From contig NC_089447.1 of NCBI RefSeq assembly GCF_026210795.1, forward strand, positions 1,490,501 through 1,554,500: DNA of 64,000 bases, written 5' to 3'. The notes beneath the pieces were generated by a model. The model was not told the origin of the DNA and searched no databases. It was given only the letters and a program-made list of their open reading frames with translations. The number at the start of each line of letters is the position of its first letter. Position 1 is the stretch's first letter. Origin of the DNA: Rhizophagus irregularis. Its lineage: Eukaryota > Glomeromycota > Glomeromycetes > Glomerales > Glomeraceae. Shown here in pieces: positions 12,902 to 26,057 of the stretch. A program made the translations under genes and the position numbers.

Positions 12902-15109
12902 ATGCCATACGCTTCAGATAACGGGTAAAGTAAATCTTTGTTTTTAATCGTTTTGATGATAAAAATTTTATTGTGTTTAACCTTTTGATTATATGCGTTT
13001 ATATGCTAGTAATCTTATGTTACCCGTAGCATCACATATGCATTCAAGTTATGGAGGATTTCATCCTCATTTCGGAGCTGGGGGATATCCGCCTCATGCG
13101 TAAGTGTAATAAAATTGATATATTGTTTTATTTCCTATCATTATTATTTTCTTTTTTTTTCCTTTACCCCCTAGCATACAAAAAAAAAACCATATACAAG
13201 AATTATTCTTATATTATTTTTTTCTGGTGTATATCTAATCTAGTATCAGATATCAACCAGAAGTGTTTTCACCGACAACATTGTTAGTACTTTTATAATT
13301 TACAAAATATATATAAAAAAAGTTTACGAAATTTCTTTTTTGATTAATTTATTCATATTTTAAAATAAAAATCAAAAACAAAAATAAACTACCGCTTCGC
13401 TTAATCAATTCAGCCCTCCTCCACCTCCACCAACTTACAAATCAGAACTTCACGAATCCCATACAAATCCTTCCCTCATTAATCATGGTGGTTTAATGCC
13501 TTCAACATCTTTACCTTCCGTAAATCCTGTACCCGTATCTTCACAACCGGCTCTTTCTCCGATCACCTCACTTAATGGAGGAAATTCTGGAAATGAATAT
13601 CATATGTCTCATCATATTCATCAACATCAAACTAATTCTAATACGAATGCGGCCACTTATCATCATTCTCCTCCAATTGAACATGCTCAACAACCATTAA
13701 ATCAAGAAGTTACAAATTATAGTAGTACTGTAACTCCTGTAAGCATGCCTTCTCCACCTGCTAGTATTCCTCCTTCTCAATCAAATTTAAGATTTGAGAT
13801 TTTGCTCGAGGCTCCTACTGCTGCTGCTCAACGAACTGATGAAACTCCAATGACTTACCTTAATAAAGGTCAATATTATGGTTTATGTATTCAAGACCAA
13901 GATAAAATTGATGGTGAATTTACAACTATTATTAAAATAATGTTTCATGATGATACTCACCGTAAATTGGCTTCAACTTATTGGAGTTTTTGGTTAACAC
14001 AACAAAATTCTCCAAAGAATGCTAGAGCTATCGATATTGGTATGTTTTATATATATTTTTATATATATATTGTATAAATTACATAAAATTTATTTTTATA
14101 TTAACGCGTTACTACTTTTTTTTTCTTCTTCTTCTTGCTTCTTCTTCTTCTTGTTGATAAGATAAAGCTGCATCAACAGGAATTAGTAATGTAGAAACAA
14201 AATCGTTTGATCGCTTACAATTTCGCTGGCATGGAAAGAAAGGTGCAAAGATTTTCATACGATTTAGTTGTCTTTCCACTGATTTTTCACGGATAAAGGG
14301 TGTTAAAGGAATTCCTTTAAGAATTCAAGTGGAAACCAAAAGTGATAATGGATCAACTTGTACAACTTTGGAAAAATCTTTTGCAAAAATTAAATTATTT
14401 AGAGATAAGGGTGCTGAACGTAAAAATAAAGATGATCAAAAACATATTGAAAAAATGTGTGAAAAAATGAGAGGTAAAACTCAAGAAACGACACCCATGA
14501 TCATGATGTACGCTCCACCGCATTCTGTAACATTATTTAATGAAATGACTGGTACCAATGAAGTGTCCGACGATGCCGATGTTTTAAACCTTTCGGAATC
14601 TTTAAATAATCTTGATGATGTTGAAGGAGGTGACCTTATACCTCTACCATTAGGTAAACGTAGAAGATTTTCTATGGGACCTGATTTTTTGGAACCACTG
14701 GATTGTGATCCAACATATATTCCACATTTAAGAAAAAAACGAGCAGGTAAAAATTTATTTATTTATTTATTTTTGTTTCGAACTTTTAATTTAGAGATTT
14801 CATTAAAAAAATTTTTTTTTTCTTTTAGTGCTTTGTATCTATGTTAAATTACCGGGTGAGGCTGCGTATCGCGCTATTTATTTAAATCATCTTACTCTCC
14901 AGGATCTTATATCTAAATTATCTGAAAAGCTCTCCGAAAAAATTGATCTCCAAGGTCAACAGATTACGAGTGTTGTCAGATGCACTAAACGTAATCTTAC
15001 CGTTCGCATTGATGATGATTCAATTCATCAACTTGAAGATGAAACTGATATGGAAGTAGATGTTCAACTTAATCAAGATGGGACAGTACAATTAACATTG
15101 AAGTATTGA
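12902..15109 (+). CDS. CP2/grainyhead-type transcription factor
   Basis: Six exons (12902-12924, 13010-13099, 13244-13282, 13414-14039, 14162-14746, 14829-15109) give 547 aa. The first 190 residues are low-complexity (PPPPPPTYK, Ser/His/Gln-rich), as in activation regions. The CP2 DNA-binding domain follows, with LRFEILLEAPTAAAQRTDE, TYLNKGQYYGLCIQD, IKIMFHDDTHRKLASTYWSF and FRWHGKKGAKIFIRFSCLSTDFS. A GKRRRFS basic patch may be a nuclear signal. The last exon resembles the ubiquitin-like C-terminal module of grainyhead proteins (CIYVKLPGEAAYRAIYL). Fungal GRHL proteins of this type control wall remodelling and conidial separation in Neurospora; the role here is inference. Exon 1 encodes only eight residues. 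Confidence 0.9.
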
Positions 15110-17490
15110 TTTTAAAAAGGAAAAAAAAAAAAAAAAAAATATATCATTATACACACGGGTTTTTTTTTGATAACGACAATGTTATGGTTTTTAATGATGA
15201 TAATTCAAATATGATGATGAATGAAAATTATTTCATATTTTTTTTTTATCCCTTATATTTATTTACATATTTAAAAGGGAAAACGGAGGAGAAAATAAAA
15301 ATATTTATTTCCTTTTTTTTTTTCTTCCTCCCCTGTACAAAATACTTTCAATTGTTTTATATATTTTTTACATTTTTCTTTTTTTCCTTTTGCATTTTGC
15401 ATATTAACTTTTTCTCATTTAGTCTCTTTTTTTTACCCCTCTTTTCCTTCGACTTTGTAACATTTCCCTTTTTTTTATTTTTATTTTTTTTTTCCTCCCT
15501 TTGGGTTGGGTATTTTCATTATTACTATAGCAGATTTTGTGTATATTGGGCATTTCAGGGAACAATTGAAATTTGTGATTGGTTTTTTTAGTAACAAAAA
15601 TATTTCTTTTCCATTTTATTTTATTGTTTCAAAAAAAAAAAAAGATATTTTTATTACCTTACTTTCAAAATAAAGTATATTATATATTGTAATGAAGTAT
15701 CTATTTGAATGGACATTTGACACATATAATTCAATATAAAAATATATATTTTTTATATATATAATATATATATATTTTAATTAGTTTCAGATTTTTTTTT
15801 TGGATATTTTTTCTTGTAATTAAATTTTATTTTTTTTTGTGAAATTTTTTTTTTATAATAATAAAATAAACAGAGATTTTTTTTTTAATGACCTACAAAA
15901 TGTTTTTTTTTTTGGTTTTGTTTTATTTTTTTGAATTATAATAACGTAAAACTCATGTCCGAAATCCGAATAATCCGAATGATGTTTTGATATGCAAAAG
16001 CATCGTTCTTGGTCTGTAACACGCGGGCTTATCTTTTACCTGCATATAGGTTAGCACCACGAGGAGAATCAAGTCCGATATTTTTTGTACCAGATATGGA
16101 ATTGTATAATGTCTTTAAATTTTTCCAAAAATAGATTATATTAAAAGTGTAAATGTACTGTCGTTCCGTAATTATAGAAGGTTCGTTGTAGAAAATCTAT
16201 TTGAATGAGAATGGAAATGGTATTCTTAAAATATTATTTTTTTTCTTTTTATTTTTTTGAATAAATCAATAAAATCACAATTTCGCGTGATTCGTTCCAC
16301 AAAAATAAGAGTAGCACGAGAGAAAAGATAAGAAGTCAAACAATGAAAATAAATAAATAAATAAATAAAAATATAAATATAAAAAAAATATATATATTTA
16401 GTTATTTATTTATTTATATGTTTATAGTATAATACGCTTAACTTTTTTTTTTTTTTTTTTTTTAAAAAAAAACAAATAAAACATCATTATAAACAAAAAT
16501 GCAAAAAAAAAATTTTTTTAGTATATAAAATCTTTTTTTTTTACGCGTCATCAATTGATTGGTAATCTGGAAATCGGTAAAAAAAATTATTCTTAATAAA
16601 GTTTGTTGGGTTGTTACGCATATATGATAAAATAGCAAAAAGCAAAGAGATTTGTAAATCAGTTAATCGCGGTAATACATAATTAACTAGATTTACTGCA
16701 TAAAAAAAAAAAAGGATACGGGGAATATCTTTTTTTAAGGGGTAAAAAAAAAATTTTTTTCATATCACTAATTATGCATTATGCATTACGAAGTTTAGAT
16801 AATGTATATTGAGTAAATGAGTTCTTATCGGGAACCCTCACGTGTCACTAGTACTGAACTTCAAACTTTCTTATATTAGTTATATTGTACTTATTGTATA
16901 TATTGATGTACATTTAGTATTAATGACCTACAAGCTACAATACCTTTAAAATGTATCTTATAATCATTATTTATATTTTTATTTATTTATTTATTTATTT
17001 TGAAGTTAACCAGAATTTTTTTTTTTTTAGCTTTTTTAAAAAAGATTCATCGAATTTTTTTTTATTCATTGTGTCCCAAAGATATGATACCCCTATAAAA
17101 AGTACCTAAAATGTTTAAATTCTCTCTGAATTACCGAAATTCCACTTAATCTATATTTTATGTATAAAAAAAGGTAGTCAAATTGGTTAAATATATATAC
17201 TGAAAGTATTAATATATTTTTATTTTTACTTTAGGAAGGCAATCACAGCATTCAAATTAAACCATAGCGGTACAAAATACATGACGAAATCTGAAAGTCT
17301 TTAATATATAATTTATTTATTTTATTTCAAGTCTTTAATATATAATCCTATATTCTAAAACCTAAATTACATTTTAATTTAAATCACGTGAAGAGGTAAT
17401 ACTGATTGTCTGTCTGATTATCAAAAAAAAAAAAAGCGGGATTTACATAAAATTTTTTTTATTAATCTTTTTTCTTAAAAAAAAAAAAAA
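15110..17490. other. 2.4-kb gene-free AT-rich region
   Basis: Downstream of the CP2 gene and upstream of PWP1. Long T-rich stretches create spurious Phe-rich open frames (for example 15106-15591) that lack any domain. I see no RNA gene or repeat family. The first few hundred bases are probably the CP2 3' UTR. Confidence 0.6.
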
Positions 17491-19631
17491 ATGATTTCAG
17501 CAATATATTGGGTTCGTAAAGGTGTAGCAGCAGAAATACCTGAAAAATATGATCTTGATGATAAAGAATATGATAGAATAAATCAATTGGAAGCAATAAC
17601 ATTAGAAGAAACGGAGGAAGTTTCTGAAAAGTATTTATATGTACAATTTTATATTAATTAACTAATAAATTTTTATTATGAATGAAATTATTAAAAAAAG
17701 ATCATTATTTATTTAATTGTTTAAGAAATCAGAATAAAATGACTGATGACAATGAAATTGATCCTGAATTGGCCATATATAATTTAGATCAATATGACGA
17801 CGATGAGGACGATAAACAACGTAATATTAAAGTACTTATTTAGTTAAAAAAAATTTTAATACGAATTTCATTATAAAATTTATATTTCCAATTTCAATTT
17901 CAATTTCAAAAAATTAATGATTTAGCCATGTCATTATTTGGAAATATGAAAGGATTGGCGTATTACACTTCAAATGAAGATGATCCGTATATAACTCTTA
18001 ATGATGAGGTAAAATTAAATGTTTTGATTTGTACATCTATACATCATGATTATAAGTTGGATTTTCAAATACATGTAGGATGATGAAAAAGAGGATGTAC
18101 GAATTCTACAAACTGATAATATTTTGGTAGCAGCAAAAACTGAAGATGAAGTCTCACAATTGGAAATTTATGTTTACGAAGAAGCTGAGGATAATCTCTA
18201 TGTACATCATGATATAATGTTACCATCCTTTCCTTTATGTTTGGAATGGTTGGACTTTAGATTGGGTAGGAAAGCTGGAACTGAAGGTAGTGGAAATTAT
18301 ATTGCTGTAGGAACATTTGATCCAGAGATTGAAATTTGGGATCTCGATACTATCGATTCAATGTATCCTGATGCAATATTGGGCAAACAAGAAGGAAATC
18401 AAAAAAAGAAGAAGTCAAAAGTAAGTTATCTTTTTTTTTTCTTTCGTAAATTGTATCATTTTTTTTACTGATTATTCTCGGTTTATTAGAAGCTGAATGC
18501 TGATTTTCATATCGATTCGGTTATGTCCTTATCATGGAATAAGAATCATAGGTAAAAATTTTTTTTTTTCGAATTAAATATTTCTATTTAAGATATTTAT
18601 CTTCTTTTTTACGATTAGAAATTTATTAGCAAGTTCTTCTGCTGACACTACTGTAAAATTATGGGACCTTCAATCTTTAAAATGTGCGCATTCTTTTAAT
18701 CATCACAAAGACAAGGTAAACCCTTTTTATTAAAGGATTCATTTAAATATTATTATTTTATTAATTTATGTAATGTTGATAGGTTCAACAAGTTGAATGG
18801 CATCCAATAGACTCAACAATTTTGCTTACAGCTTCTTTCGACAAAAGTGTTGCAGCATTTGATAGTCGCGCTCCTACAAGTGTTGCATTTTGGAATACTG
18901 GTAACGCAGATCCGGAATGTATTAAATGGGACCCATTTTCACCACAATATTTTTATGTTAGCTTAGAATCGGGTTTAGTATTATATTTTGATGCTAGAAA
19001 CTTTAATCAAGCATCTCCTGTTTTCACTTTACATGCCCATGACTCTGCTGTATCGTCATTGGATGTAAGTAGTTCTATTCAAGGATGTATAGTAACGGGA
19101 TCTACTGATAAGTTGGTTAAAGTTTGGGATGTTAAAGATATGAAACCTAATATGGTCACAAGTCGAGATTTGGGAGTGGTAACTATTTTATTATTTCAAA
19201 CAATAAAAGATATTTTTATTATTTATGATATCACTTATATTTATTTGCTCTTTTCTTTTTTTATAGGGTAAAGTTTTTACCACACAATTTTGTCCAGATT
19301 CACCTTTTCAATTGGCCGTGGCTGGTTCAGAAGGGAAGGTATTTATTTGGGATTTATCAAGCAATGCTGGAATACGTAATTCATTCAAAGGAAGATGTAC
19401 TGTTCCATTTTTAAGCGAATCGACAATTATAGAAGTAAGCAATGACCAAAATAAATTTAATTTATTATATTAATATTAATTTAAAATCTAATTAATATAT
19501 TGTAATTTTTTTTTTTGATAAAGAAACCTCCTGTTACAGTAGCATTAGATGAAAGCGAACGTGAAGATGAAGATGATGATGATGATGATGATACGGAAGA
19601 TATTGAAGATGATAGTGGGGATGATGTATAA
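17491..19631 (+). CDS. PWP1: WD40-repeat protein PWP1
   Basis: Periodic tryptophan protein 1, a nucleolar WD40 protein of rRNA synthesis and 60S assembly. Nine exons: 17491-17630, 17726-17820, 17926-18008, 18079-18420, 18490-18551, 18619-18715, 18783-19178, 19267-19434 and 19524-19631; 496 aa, close to the human protein (501). Seen: an acidic N-terminal third, MSLFGNMKGLAYY, DDPYITLNDE, VHHDIMLPSFPLCLEWLDF, NYIAVGTFDPEIEIWDLD, a KKKKSK patch, then WD repeats ASSSADTTVKLWDL, TASFDKSVAAFDSR, TGSTDKLVKVWDV and AVAGSEGKVFIWDL. The C-terminus is a long Asp/Glu run. Start is the first Met, MISAIYWVRKG, typical of the family. Confidence 0.95.
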
Positions 19632-20879
19632 TAACCATTAATAACTATTTAATATAATTAATATAATTTTTATATTAAATAAATTAATATTTCGCTATTT
19701 ATGAAACAATATATATATATATATTTTAACAAAAGGTACAAATACAGTTTTTTGTTTAATTACAATTATATATTTAGCTATACATATTGATTTTTATCTG
19801 ATTACATTTATATTTCATTATTTATGCCAAGAATTGTATATATATTCTACCAATAGCAATAGGAAGTTAAAAGCTAATAGAATCATTTTATTAAACATTA
19901 TAAAGAAACCACGTATTATACAGTATTTTTTCAATAGGAAAAATAAAACACTGAGAAACCTTCATAGCTAACTTTTTTTTAAGGTAATATATTTTATATA
20001 TATATTTATATATGAAAACAGAGAAAACTAACATTTCCTATAAAAAAAATCAATCCAAGTATATTAGTAACTTTTTTTTTTTTTAATGTAATTAATAAAT
20101 AATGTTGAAATTAAAGGATCATTTCAAGATTGAAAAAATTATTTTACAAGAAAAATATTAATTTTTGTAATGATTGTTATGCTTATTTTAAAATGAGTTT
20201 GACAAATTTATATCTTTCAAAATCTATCTAAAAAAAATATTTTTTTTGAATTTTTTTTTCCTTTTTTTTTTAAAAAAAAAAGAAAGGAAGATTATTGATG
20301 AATTTTTTTTATCATTTTGAAAAAAAAAAAAAAAATACATATATATATAGAAAAAAAAATTAAAAGAAATGAAAGGTTGTTAATAATAATTTGTCATAAA
20401 GAAGAAATAATAAAGGAAAGTATGTTCAGAGAAATAAAAAGAAAAAAAAAGGTTTAAAAAAAATAGAGCTATTTACATATAACCTCGATTTAATCAAAAA
20501 TATTTTAATCAAGGTTATTTCTAGCCATTATAGATTCTTTTTCTTCTTTTTTTCAAAATTTATGTTTCCTCCACAACAGAATAGTTCTCAATTGAGTGAA
20601 AAAGATATAAACAAGAAATTATAGACATTAAAAACCGTTAAAATGATTCTTCGAAAAAAAAAGGAAAAATAAAAAAAAAAATGTAAAAAAAATTGTTACA
20701 ATTAGTTTGTAGAAAAAAAAAATATTTCATCATGAAATACAGGTTATCTAACTTTCCATTTTTTCATTTTCATTTTTTTTTCTTGTTAATCTTATCTTTT
20801 TCACTCGACAAAAAAATATTTATTTAAAATAACTGTCTCTTTTCCGAATGTCTCTTTTAAAGATCATTTGTTCAAGTCC
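19632..20879. other. 1.25-kb convergent intergenic region
   Basis: Very AT-rich spacer between the 3' ends of PWP1 and the F-box gene. It is full of A and T homopolymers and holds no credible frame or repeat family. Confidence 0.6.
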
Positions 20880-21858
20880 TTAGATATTCTCAAACAAGAC
20901 CACAGACAAATATTCCGCGAGTTGCCATTTTGAAGGAGGTTTGAATTTGTCCATAATGTATTGTTGTAAACAAAAGAAATTAAGCTGATCTTGAATAAGG
21001 CTAGTCCATTTAAGATATACGGGTTCAGGAGAAAGTGATGCAAAGAGTTCATTACTTCTAATATTATCATTATTATTAGAAGAATCAATATTGCTATTAT
21101 GTCTACTATTATTTGTACTAGTGTCCTTGCTAGAACTTGAAGTTGTAATTGTGGATACAGCTGCAATATCTGCTCTCAATTTTTTAGTAAAATCATCAAA
21201 AGCTACAGCTTCAAATTCTTGATCAGCTTGGACCGTTGAAACCATCATCGAATCGATCCCACGATCCATTTGTCCACGATAAAATTGCACCCAACCCAAA
21301 TCCTCTAAATAACATTCAACTGAATCTGCAACTATATTTGACCAAATATGAGCATACCCAACAATTAGTTAATGAACTTTCGTTTACATGTATTTTAAAT
21401 TTGGTTAAAAAATTGTACAAACCCCTTTGAAGAGAATCCCAGTCATGCGTATAATAATAGTTTACGGTCAACATATTATGCAAAAATAGACTAAATCTTT
21501 CCACTATATGCATTACTCTCTCTTGTCTTCTCAAGGCTCTTTTTGGGCCAGGTAGTTCACTAGAAATTCCTGGTGGCTCCGGAGGTGCATTTATAGTGAT
21601 TAGCTTTTTGGCAAAGTCAGTATCTAAAGGAAAACGCCACTCATTCGCTAATTTTAAGAGATTCTCGGGTGGAATATCTCGACTTTGTTTCGCAAACCAT
21701 AATTGAGCTGTTACAGTATGTGGACCTGTTAAGGTACGAAATAAATGATTGGTAGAAGACAAAGAACGTAGATCTTTAGCATTGTCAATACAAAAGATTA
21801 TAAGGAAAAGGATTTCAGTCGGAAGAGAGGTTAACTGTATTGGCATACGGGGAGCCAT
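20880..21858 (-). CDS. F-box protein
   Basis: Two exons, complement(21423-21858) and complement(20880-21304), give 286 aa. Residues about 5-45 form an F-box (LTSLPTEILFLIIFCIDNAKDLRSLSSTNHLFRTLT), the Skp1-binding helix bundle that links substrates to SCF ubiquitin ligases. The rest is helical, with LWFAKQSRDIPPENLLKLANEW, MHIVERFSLFLHNML and WVQFYRGQMDRGIDSM. A Ser/Asn-rich low-complexity insert lies near residues 190-220. No LRR, WD40 or Kelch repeat was seen, so the substrate is unknown. The intron junction (GGG|GTTTGT to TTTAG|AGG) keeps phase but is less certain than the F-box call. Confidence 0.8.
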
Positions 21859-22491
21859 GTTTATTTTCTTTTTTTAGAAAAAAAAAATATTTAAAACTTA
21901 AGTCTACTGAAAAGCTCACACTAGGAATGTTAAATTTTTATTTTTACACAATTATTCAAAAATAGTTTTTTATTAAATTTTTGATTAAAAGTTTGACTAA
22001 CCGCGAAAAAGGAAAAAAGGAGTGGTGACTAGTGAGTATAGGTAGAGGTGTGCGAAAAGATGGTGAAAATGGAGGAAAGTTGTGAAGGATAATTGAGAAA
22101 ACGGATTGATAACCTGTAATTAGTATTAAGGAGCAAGCAAATACATGAATATAGATATAAATAAATAAACAGTTTGATATGCGATCCACTGGTTTGCAAA
22201 GCCACACCATACTACTGCATCATTTGTGGATCCAAAAAAAAAAAAAGTTTGAAACCTACGCGTTTCTAATATTTTAATTGATCTAGTACTTTTGATTATC
22301 ATTTAAAAAATTTATTTAATGAAGTTTCGCTAACTTGTGTTACACAGAACTTATTTCCTAAGGTTTAATTTCGGCCTTTGATAATTCAGGAAAATCACGT
22401 GGGTAAAAAAAATTTTTGTTATTAAAAGCGAAACTTATATCTGATATCACCTTCTTTCGTCAAACTTATTTTCATTAAAAACACGTGACAA
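21859..22491. promoter_or_regulatory. divergent spacer F-box / uS12m
   Basis: A 633-bp spacer between divergent start codons. The open frame 21956-22210 on the minus strand is low-complexity and has no support. The region should contain both promoters; no specific element was recognised. Confidence 0.45.
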
Positions 22492-23055
22492 ATGAATTTT
22501 TTACGCGCGAAATTATTTCAACCCATTTCTTCTGTTCCTATTTCATTACCAACAGCAACAGCTTTTCTTTCTGCTCGTTCGTATAAACAACCTTTTTCAG
22601 CTTCATACGCTACACTTAATCAAGTAATGCGTGGAATACGAAAGCCCGGAACTAAACTTTCAAAATCACCCGCTTTGGAAGGAAATTTTCAAAAGAAAGG
22701 AGTTTGTAATAAAATTTACACCACAAAACCAAAGAAGCCAAATTCTGCTTCACGTAAAGTTGCTCGTGTTAAACTTTCCACTGGCAAATTTGTGACAGCA
22801 TATATACCGGGAGAAGGTCATAACTTGGTAAGGAAGACACTTTTTATTTGATTTGATAAATTTTTTTTTTATAAAAAAATATTTCTTATGTAGAGTGAGC
22901 ATTGTGTTGTTCTTGTGCGAGGCGGACGTGTTAAAGATTTGCCCGGTGTTAGATATCATCTTATTAGGGGAGCTTATGATTTTGCTGGTGTACCAAATAG
23001 AACTACTTCTCGCTCAAAATACGGAACAAAAAAACCAAAAGCAACCACTAAATAA
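22492..23055 (+). CDS. MRPS12: mitochondrial ribosomal protein uS12m
   Basis: Small-subunit mitoribosomal protein at the decoding centre. Exons 22492-22827 and 22894-23055 give 165 aa. The first 35 or so residues are basic, Ser/Ala-rich and free of acidic residues, as in a mitochondrial presequence. The mature part starts at ATLNQVMRG and has the invariant [26 protein letters not shown] and [19 protein letters not shown] blocks of S12, then a basic tail ([14 protein letters not shown]). This is the nuclear copy of the mitochondrial form, not the cytosolic uS12. Only 133 bp separate it from the next gene in the same direction. Confidence 0.95.
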
Positions 23056-23188
23056 AATTATTAACGGTAACTACCTAATCTAGGTAATTTAGGTTTTACG
23101 TTGGCGCAGTTAAATTATTAAATACTGTATAAAAGAGATCATCAGAGATTCAAAAAAAAACGGAATTTTTTTTTTTCCTATCTTTATC

Positions 23189-25826
23189 ATGTCATCAAAT
23201 TTAATAAAACCTTCAATTCTCTCACATTCCCCAAAAAGGTATAAATAACTTGTTTTTTATCTTATCTAGTTAAGTTTGGTGACTTTAGTCATTAATTACA
23301 TAAATCCGTCTATACAAAATAAATTTTATTTGTAACAAATAGTTTTATTTCGGTTCTGAAGTCTCACGGAATTACTAAATTTCACTTACATTTTAATCGA
23401 AAAACAAGGAGAGTTATAGCATCTCATCCCATTTTACAACCTATTGGAGAGTAAGGGAAAAATTTTTTTCTTAAAAATAAAAAAAGTTTTTAACTTTATA
23501 ATAAAGTACGTTTACTTTTCCTGAAACAAAAGTTATTTTTTTCAAGAAGGAATTGATTTTGATAAACATGAAGGAATTTTTGGCCAGGTTCGAATATATT
23601 CTTAGAAAATTGCACTTTATGTATTGAAAAATTTCAAATACCTTTTGAACCTTTCTAAATTTATAAAAAAAATTATCTAAAAAAAAGATCGGTCCTAAAT
23701 CTGGTGTATTGCAGGTATTTCCTATTTCATTTATCGCACATTTAGATTATAAATTTTTCACGTGACAATCGAGTTTCTTTAGGGAGCATTTGCACATAGG
23801 ACTTGTCGGGGTGCTGCGGCAGGTGGTGCTCGAAATTGGAGTTATAACAGTATAGAAGATTGGTTCCGCGACGGGATTCGTTTATCTAGAGCGATGACAC
23901 ATAAAAATGCTCTTGCCGAATTATGGTTTGTAATATCTTTATTAAAAGTTTGATAAATAAGTTTGGTATACTATTATACTATTATAATTATAATTAGGTG
24001 GGGAGGAGGGAAAGGTGTAATAGCTAGAAACTCTGGAGTTGGATTGTAAGTAATTTAATTGTAAAATTTTTTAATTTTTTTTGATATATTAAAAATAATT
24101 TTAATTGATAGAGAGGAAGGAGATACACCTTTACAACGTCGTTTAGTCTTTGAAGAATACGGTCTTTTTATTAGGTATAGAAATTGATTCAACATGTTTA
24201 AAAATTAAAACCATTTAAATTCATAAAAAATAAATATTTTTTTTCAAAGTTCGTTGAAGGGTTGTTATGTGACAGCTGAAGATGTAGGAACGAAAGATGA
24301 AGATATGTCTGCAATTTTTTCAAAAACACGGTTTACTACCTGTATTCCACCAGGAGTAAGTTTTTAGAAAGTCTAAGCTAAAATTTATTAAAGATTATTA
24401 TTTCGTTGTCTTTACTAATTTATCCATTCACTTTTATTTTCATAGTTTGGTGGCAGCGGAAATCCAAGTTCACCAACGGTATTATGTTATTTCCTTCCCA
24501 ATCACATTCAACTTGTTTATTTAATTATTACATTATATCATTTTTTATAAAGGCAAGAGGAGTTGTTCGTGCACTTGAAGCCGCTTTTTCACACATAGGT
24601 AGAAAATCGTTAGAAGGTGCTACGATTGCTGTTCAGGTAACGTTAATGTAGAAATGTAGAATTACCACTTATTAAGCAATTTTATCCTTACATCTTACCA
24701 ATTAATTTAAAGGGAGTTGGCCACGTCGGTTCTAATTTTATACAATTTTTACTTGAAAAACGCGTCAAGCGCATTATTGCTTGTGACGTAGATCCACAAA
24801 AACTTCAAGTTGCAGAAAAAAGATTTAAAGAATTTTATGATGGCAAGATTGAGTTTCGACTGACTAAGCAAAATGATCATTCGCTTTTATTTGAAGGTAA
24901 GCTACGTTCAAAAGCTTTAATTATTTCCTTTTAAAACGTATTTACCTTTTTATTAAAATAGATGTTGACGCCGTTTCACCTTGTGGAATTGGTAATATAT
25001 TAACTCCACAAACAATCAAAAATATTAAAACAAACATCGTTTGTGGCGCAGCCAATAATCAATTAGGAGGTAAATAAATTAAATAAATCCAATTTACGAA
25101 ACATTTGTTTTTATTCAATTTATTAAATGTCTTTAATTAGATCCGGCTAAAGATGATAAGCTACTTGCTGAACGAGGAATCATTTATGTACCAGGTATGC
25201 AAAAACTTTTATTGTCGCGTAATTTGTTCTTACGTCTTAATCTAAATTAATCTTTTTATAAATCAGACTTTTTGGCTAATCGGATGGGTAAGTTTTATTA
25301 AATTATTTATTTAAATAAGTTATAATTAATAACAATTTTTTTTAGGTATTGTCAACTGTGCTGACGAGCAATACGGTTATATTGATGACGATCCATTTAT
25401 TGAAAAACATTTAGGCGATTCATGGGAGGTTCGTAAATCATGTATTTATTATCTGTTTTTATACCATAGTCGTCCGTGGGCGATGTTTGTTTAAAAGGAT
25501 AAGTTAAAAAATGGTATAAACCAGTTATTTCACGGGAAGCCGTAGATATCATTGATCATCACGGCGAGGTCGAGGTGATAATGAGATCCGTGAAATAACT
25601 GTTATTAATAATATATAAAAGTCAAATTAATTCGAAATTGACTTCTTTTTTATAGAATTCGATATATAATTGTACAAAATTAATTCTAGACAAAGCTAAA
25701 GCAACAAAACGAACTCCACAAGAAATAGCAGTAGAATTAGCAGAACAAAAATCTTTTGTAGAACATCCGATCAGAGGACATCGTGGCATACAAATTATCG
25801 AAAGTTTGATAAAAAAATCAAACTAA
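23189..25826 (+). CDS. Leu/Glu/Phe/Val-type amino-acid dehydrogenase (leucine dehydrogenase-like)
   Basis: NAD-linked oxidative deaminase of the ELFV family, closest by motif to bacterial leucine dehydrogenase. Sixteen exons: 23189-23238, 23343-23450, 23533-23587, 23688-23714, 23783-23925, 23998-24045, 24112-24174, 24250-24355, 24446-24478, 24553-24636, 24713-24896, 24962-25069, 25141-25194, 25267-25287, 25346-25428 and 25656-25826; 445 aa. Seen: AAAGGARNWSY; MTHKNALAELWWGGGKGV with K121 and K133 spaced as the two active-site lysines; YVTAEDVGT; FGGSGNPSSPT; NAD loop GVGHVGSNF; SPCGIGNIL; CGAANNQLG; NCADEQYGY. Exons of 21 and 27 bp occur. The last intron is long (227 bp) and carries a hairpin. 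Preferred substrate cannot be told from sequence. Confidence 0.88.
25522..25601. repeat. 80-bp hairpin with 14-bp perfect arms inside an intron
   Basis: CAGTTATTTCACGG at 25522-25535 is matched by its exact reverse complement at 25588-25601, and the inner sequence is partly self-complementary. It lies in the last and longest intron of the dehydrogenase gene, so it looks like a miniature inverted-repeat insertion. No clear target duplication was seen. Confidence 0.7.
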
Positions 25827-26057
25827 TTAATTAAAAAATAAATTATCAATAAATTTATAATTATTATAAAAAAGAAAGATTTTCATTATAAAATATCAAA
25901 TAGTAAAAGCAGAATAACCAAAATAGGTAGAAAAAATGAATTTGTGTAGCAGGATGCATTAATATAATTAGATGGATGGCATTGCTTTCAACGCCACTCT
26001 AAAATTTTTTTGATAAAAATAAATCAGGAAAAATAAGACGTATATGAACAATTGAAT

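Noticed and set aside
15106..15591. 161-codon open frame after the CP2 gene
   Set aside because: Phe/Leu-rich translation of T-tracts, starts inside the 3' UTR, no domain or splice logic.
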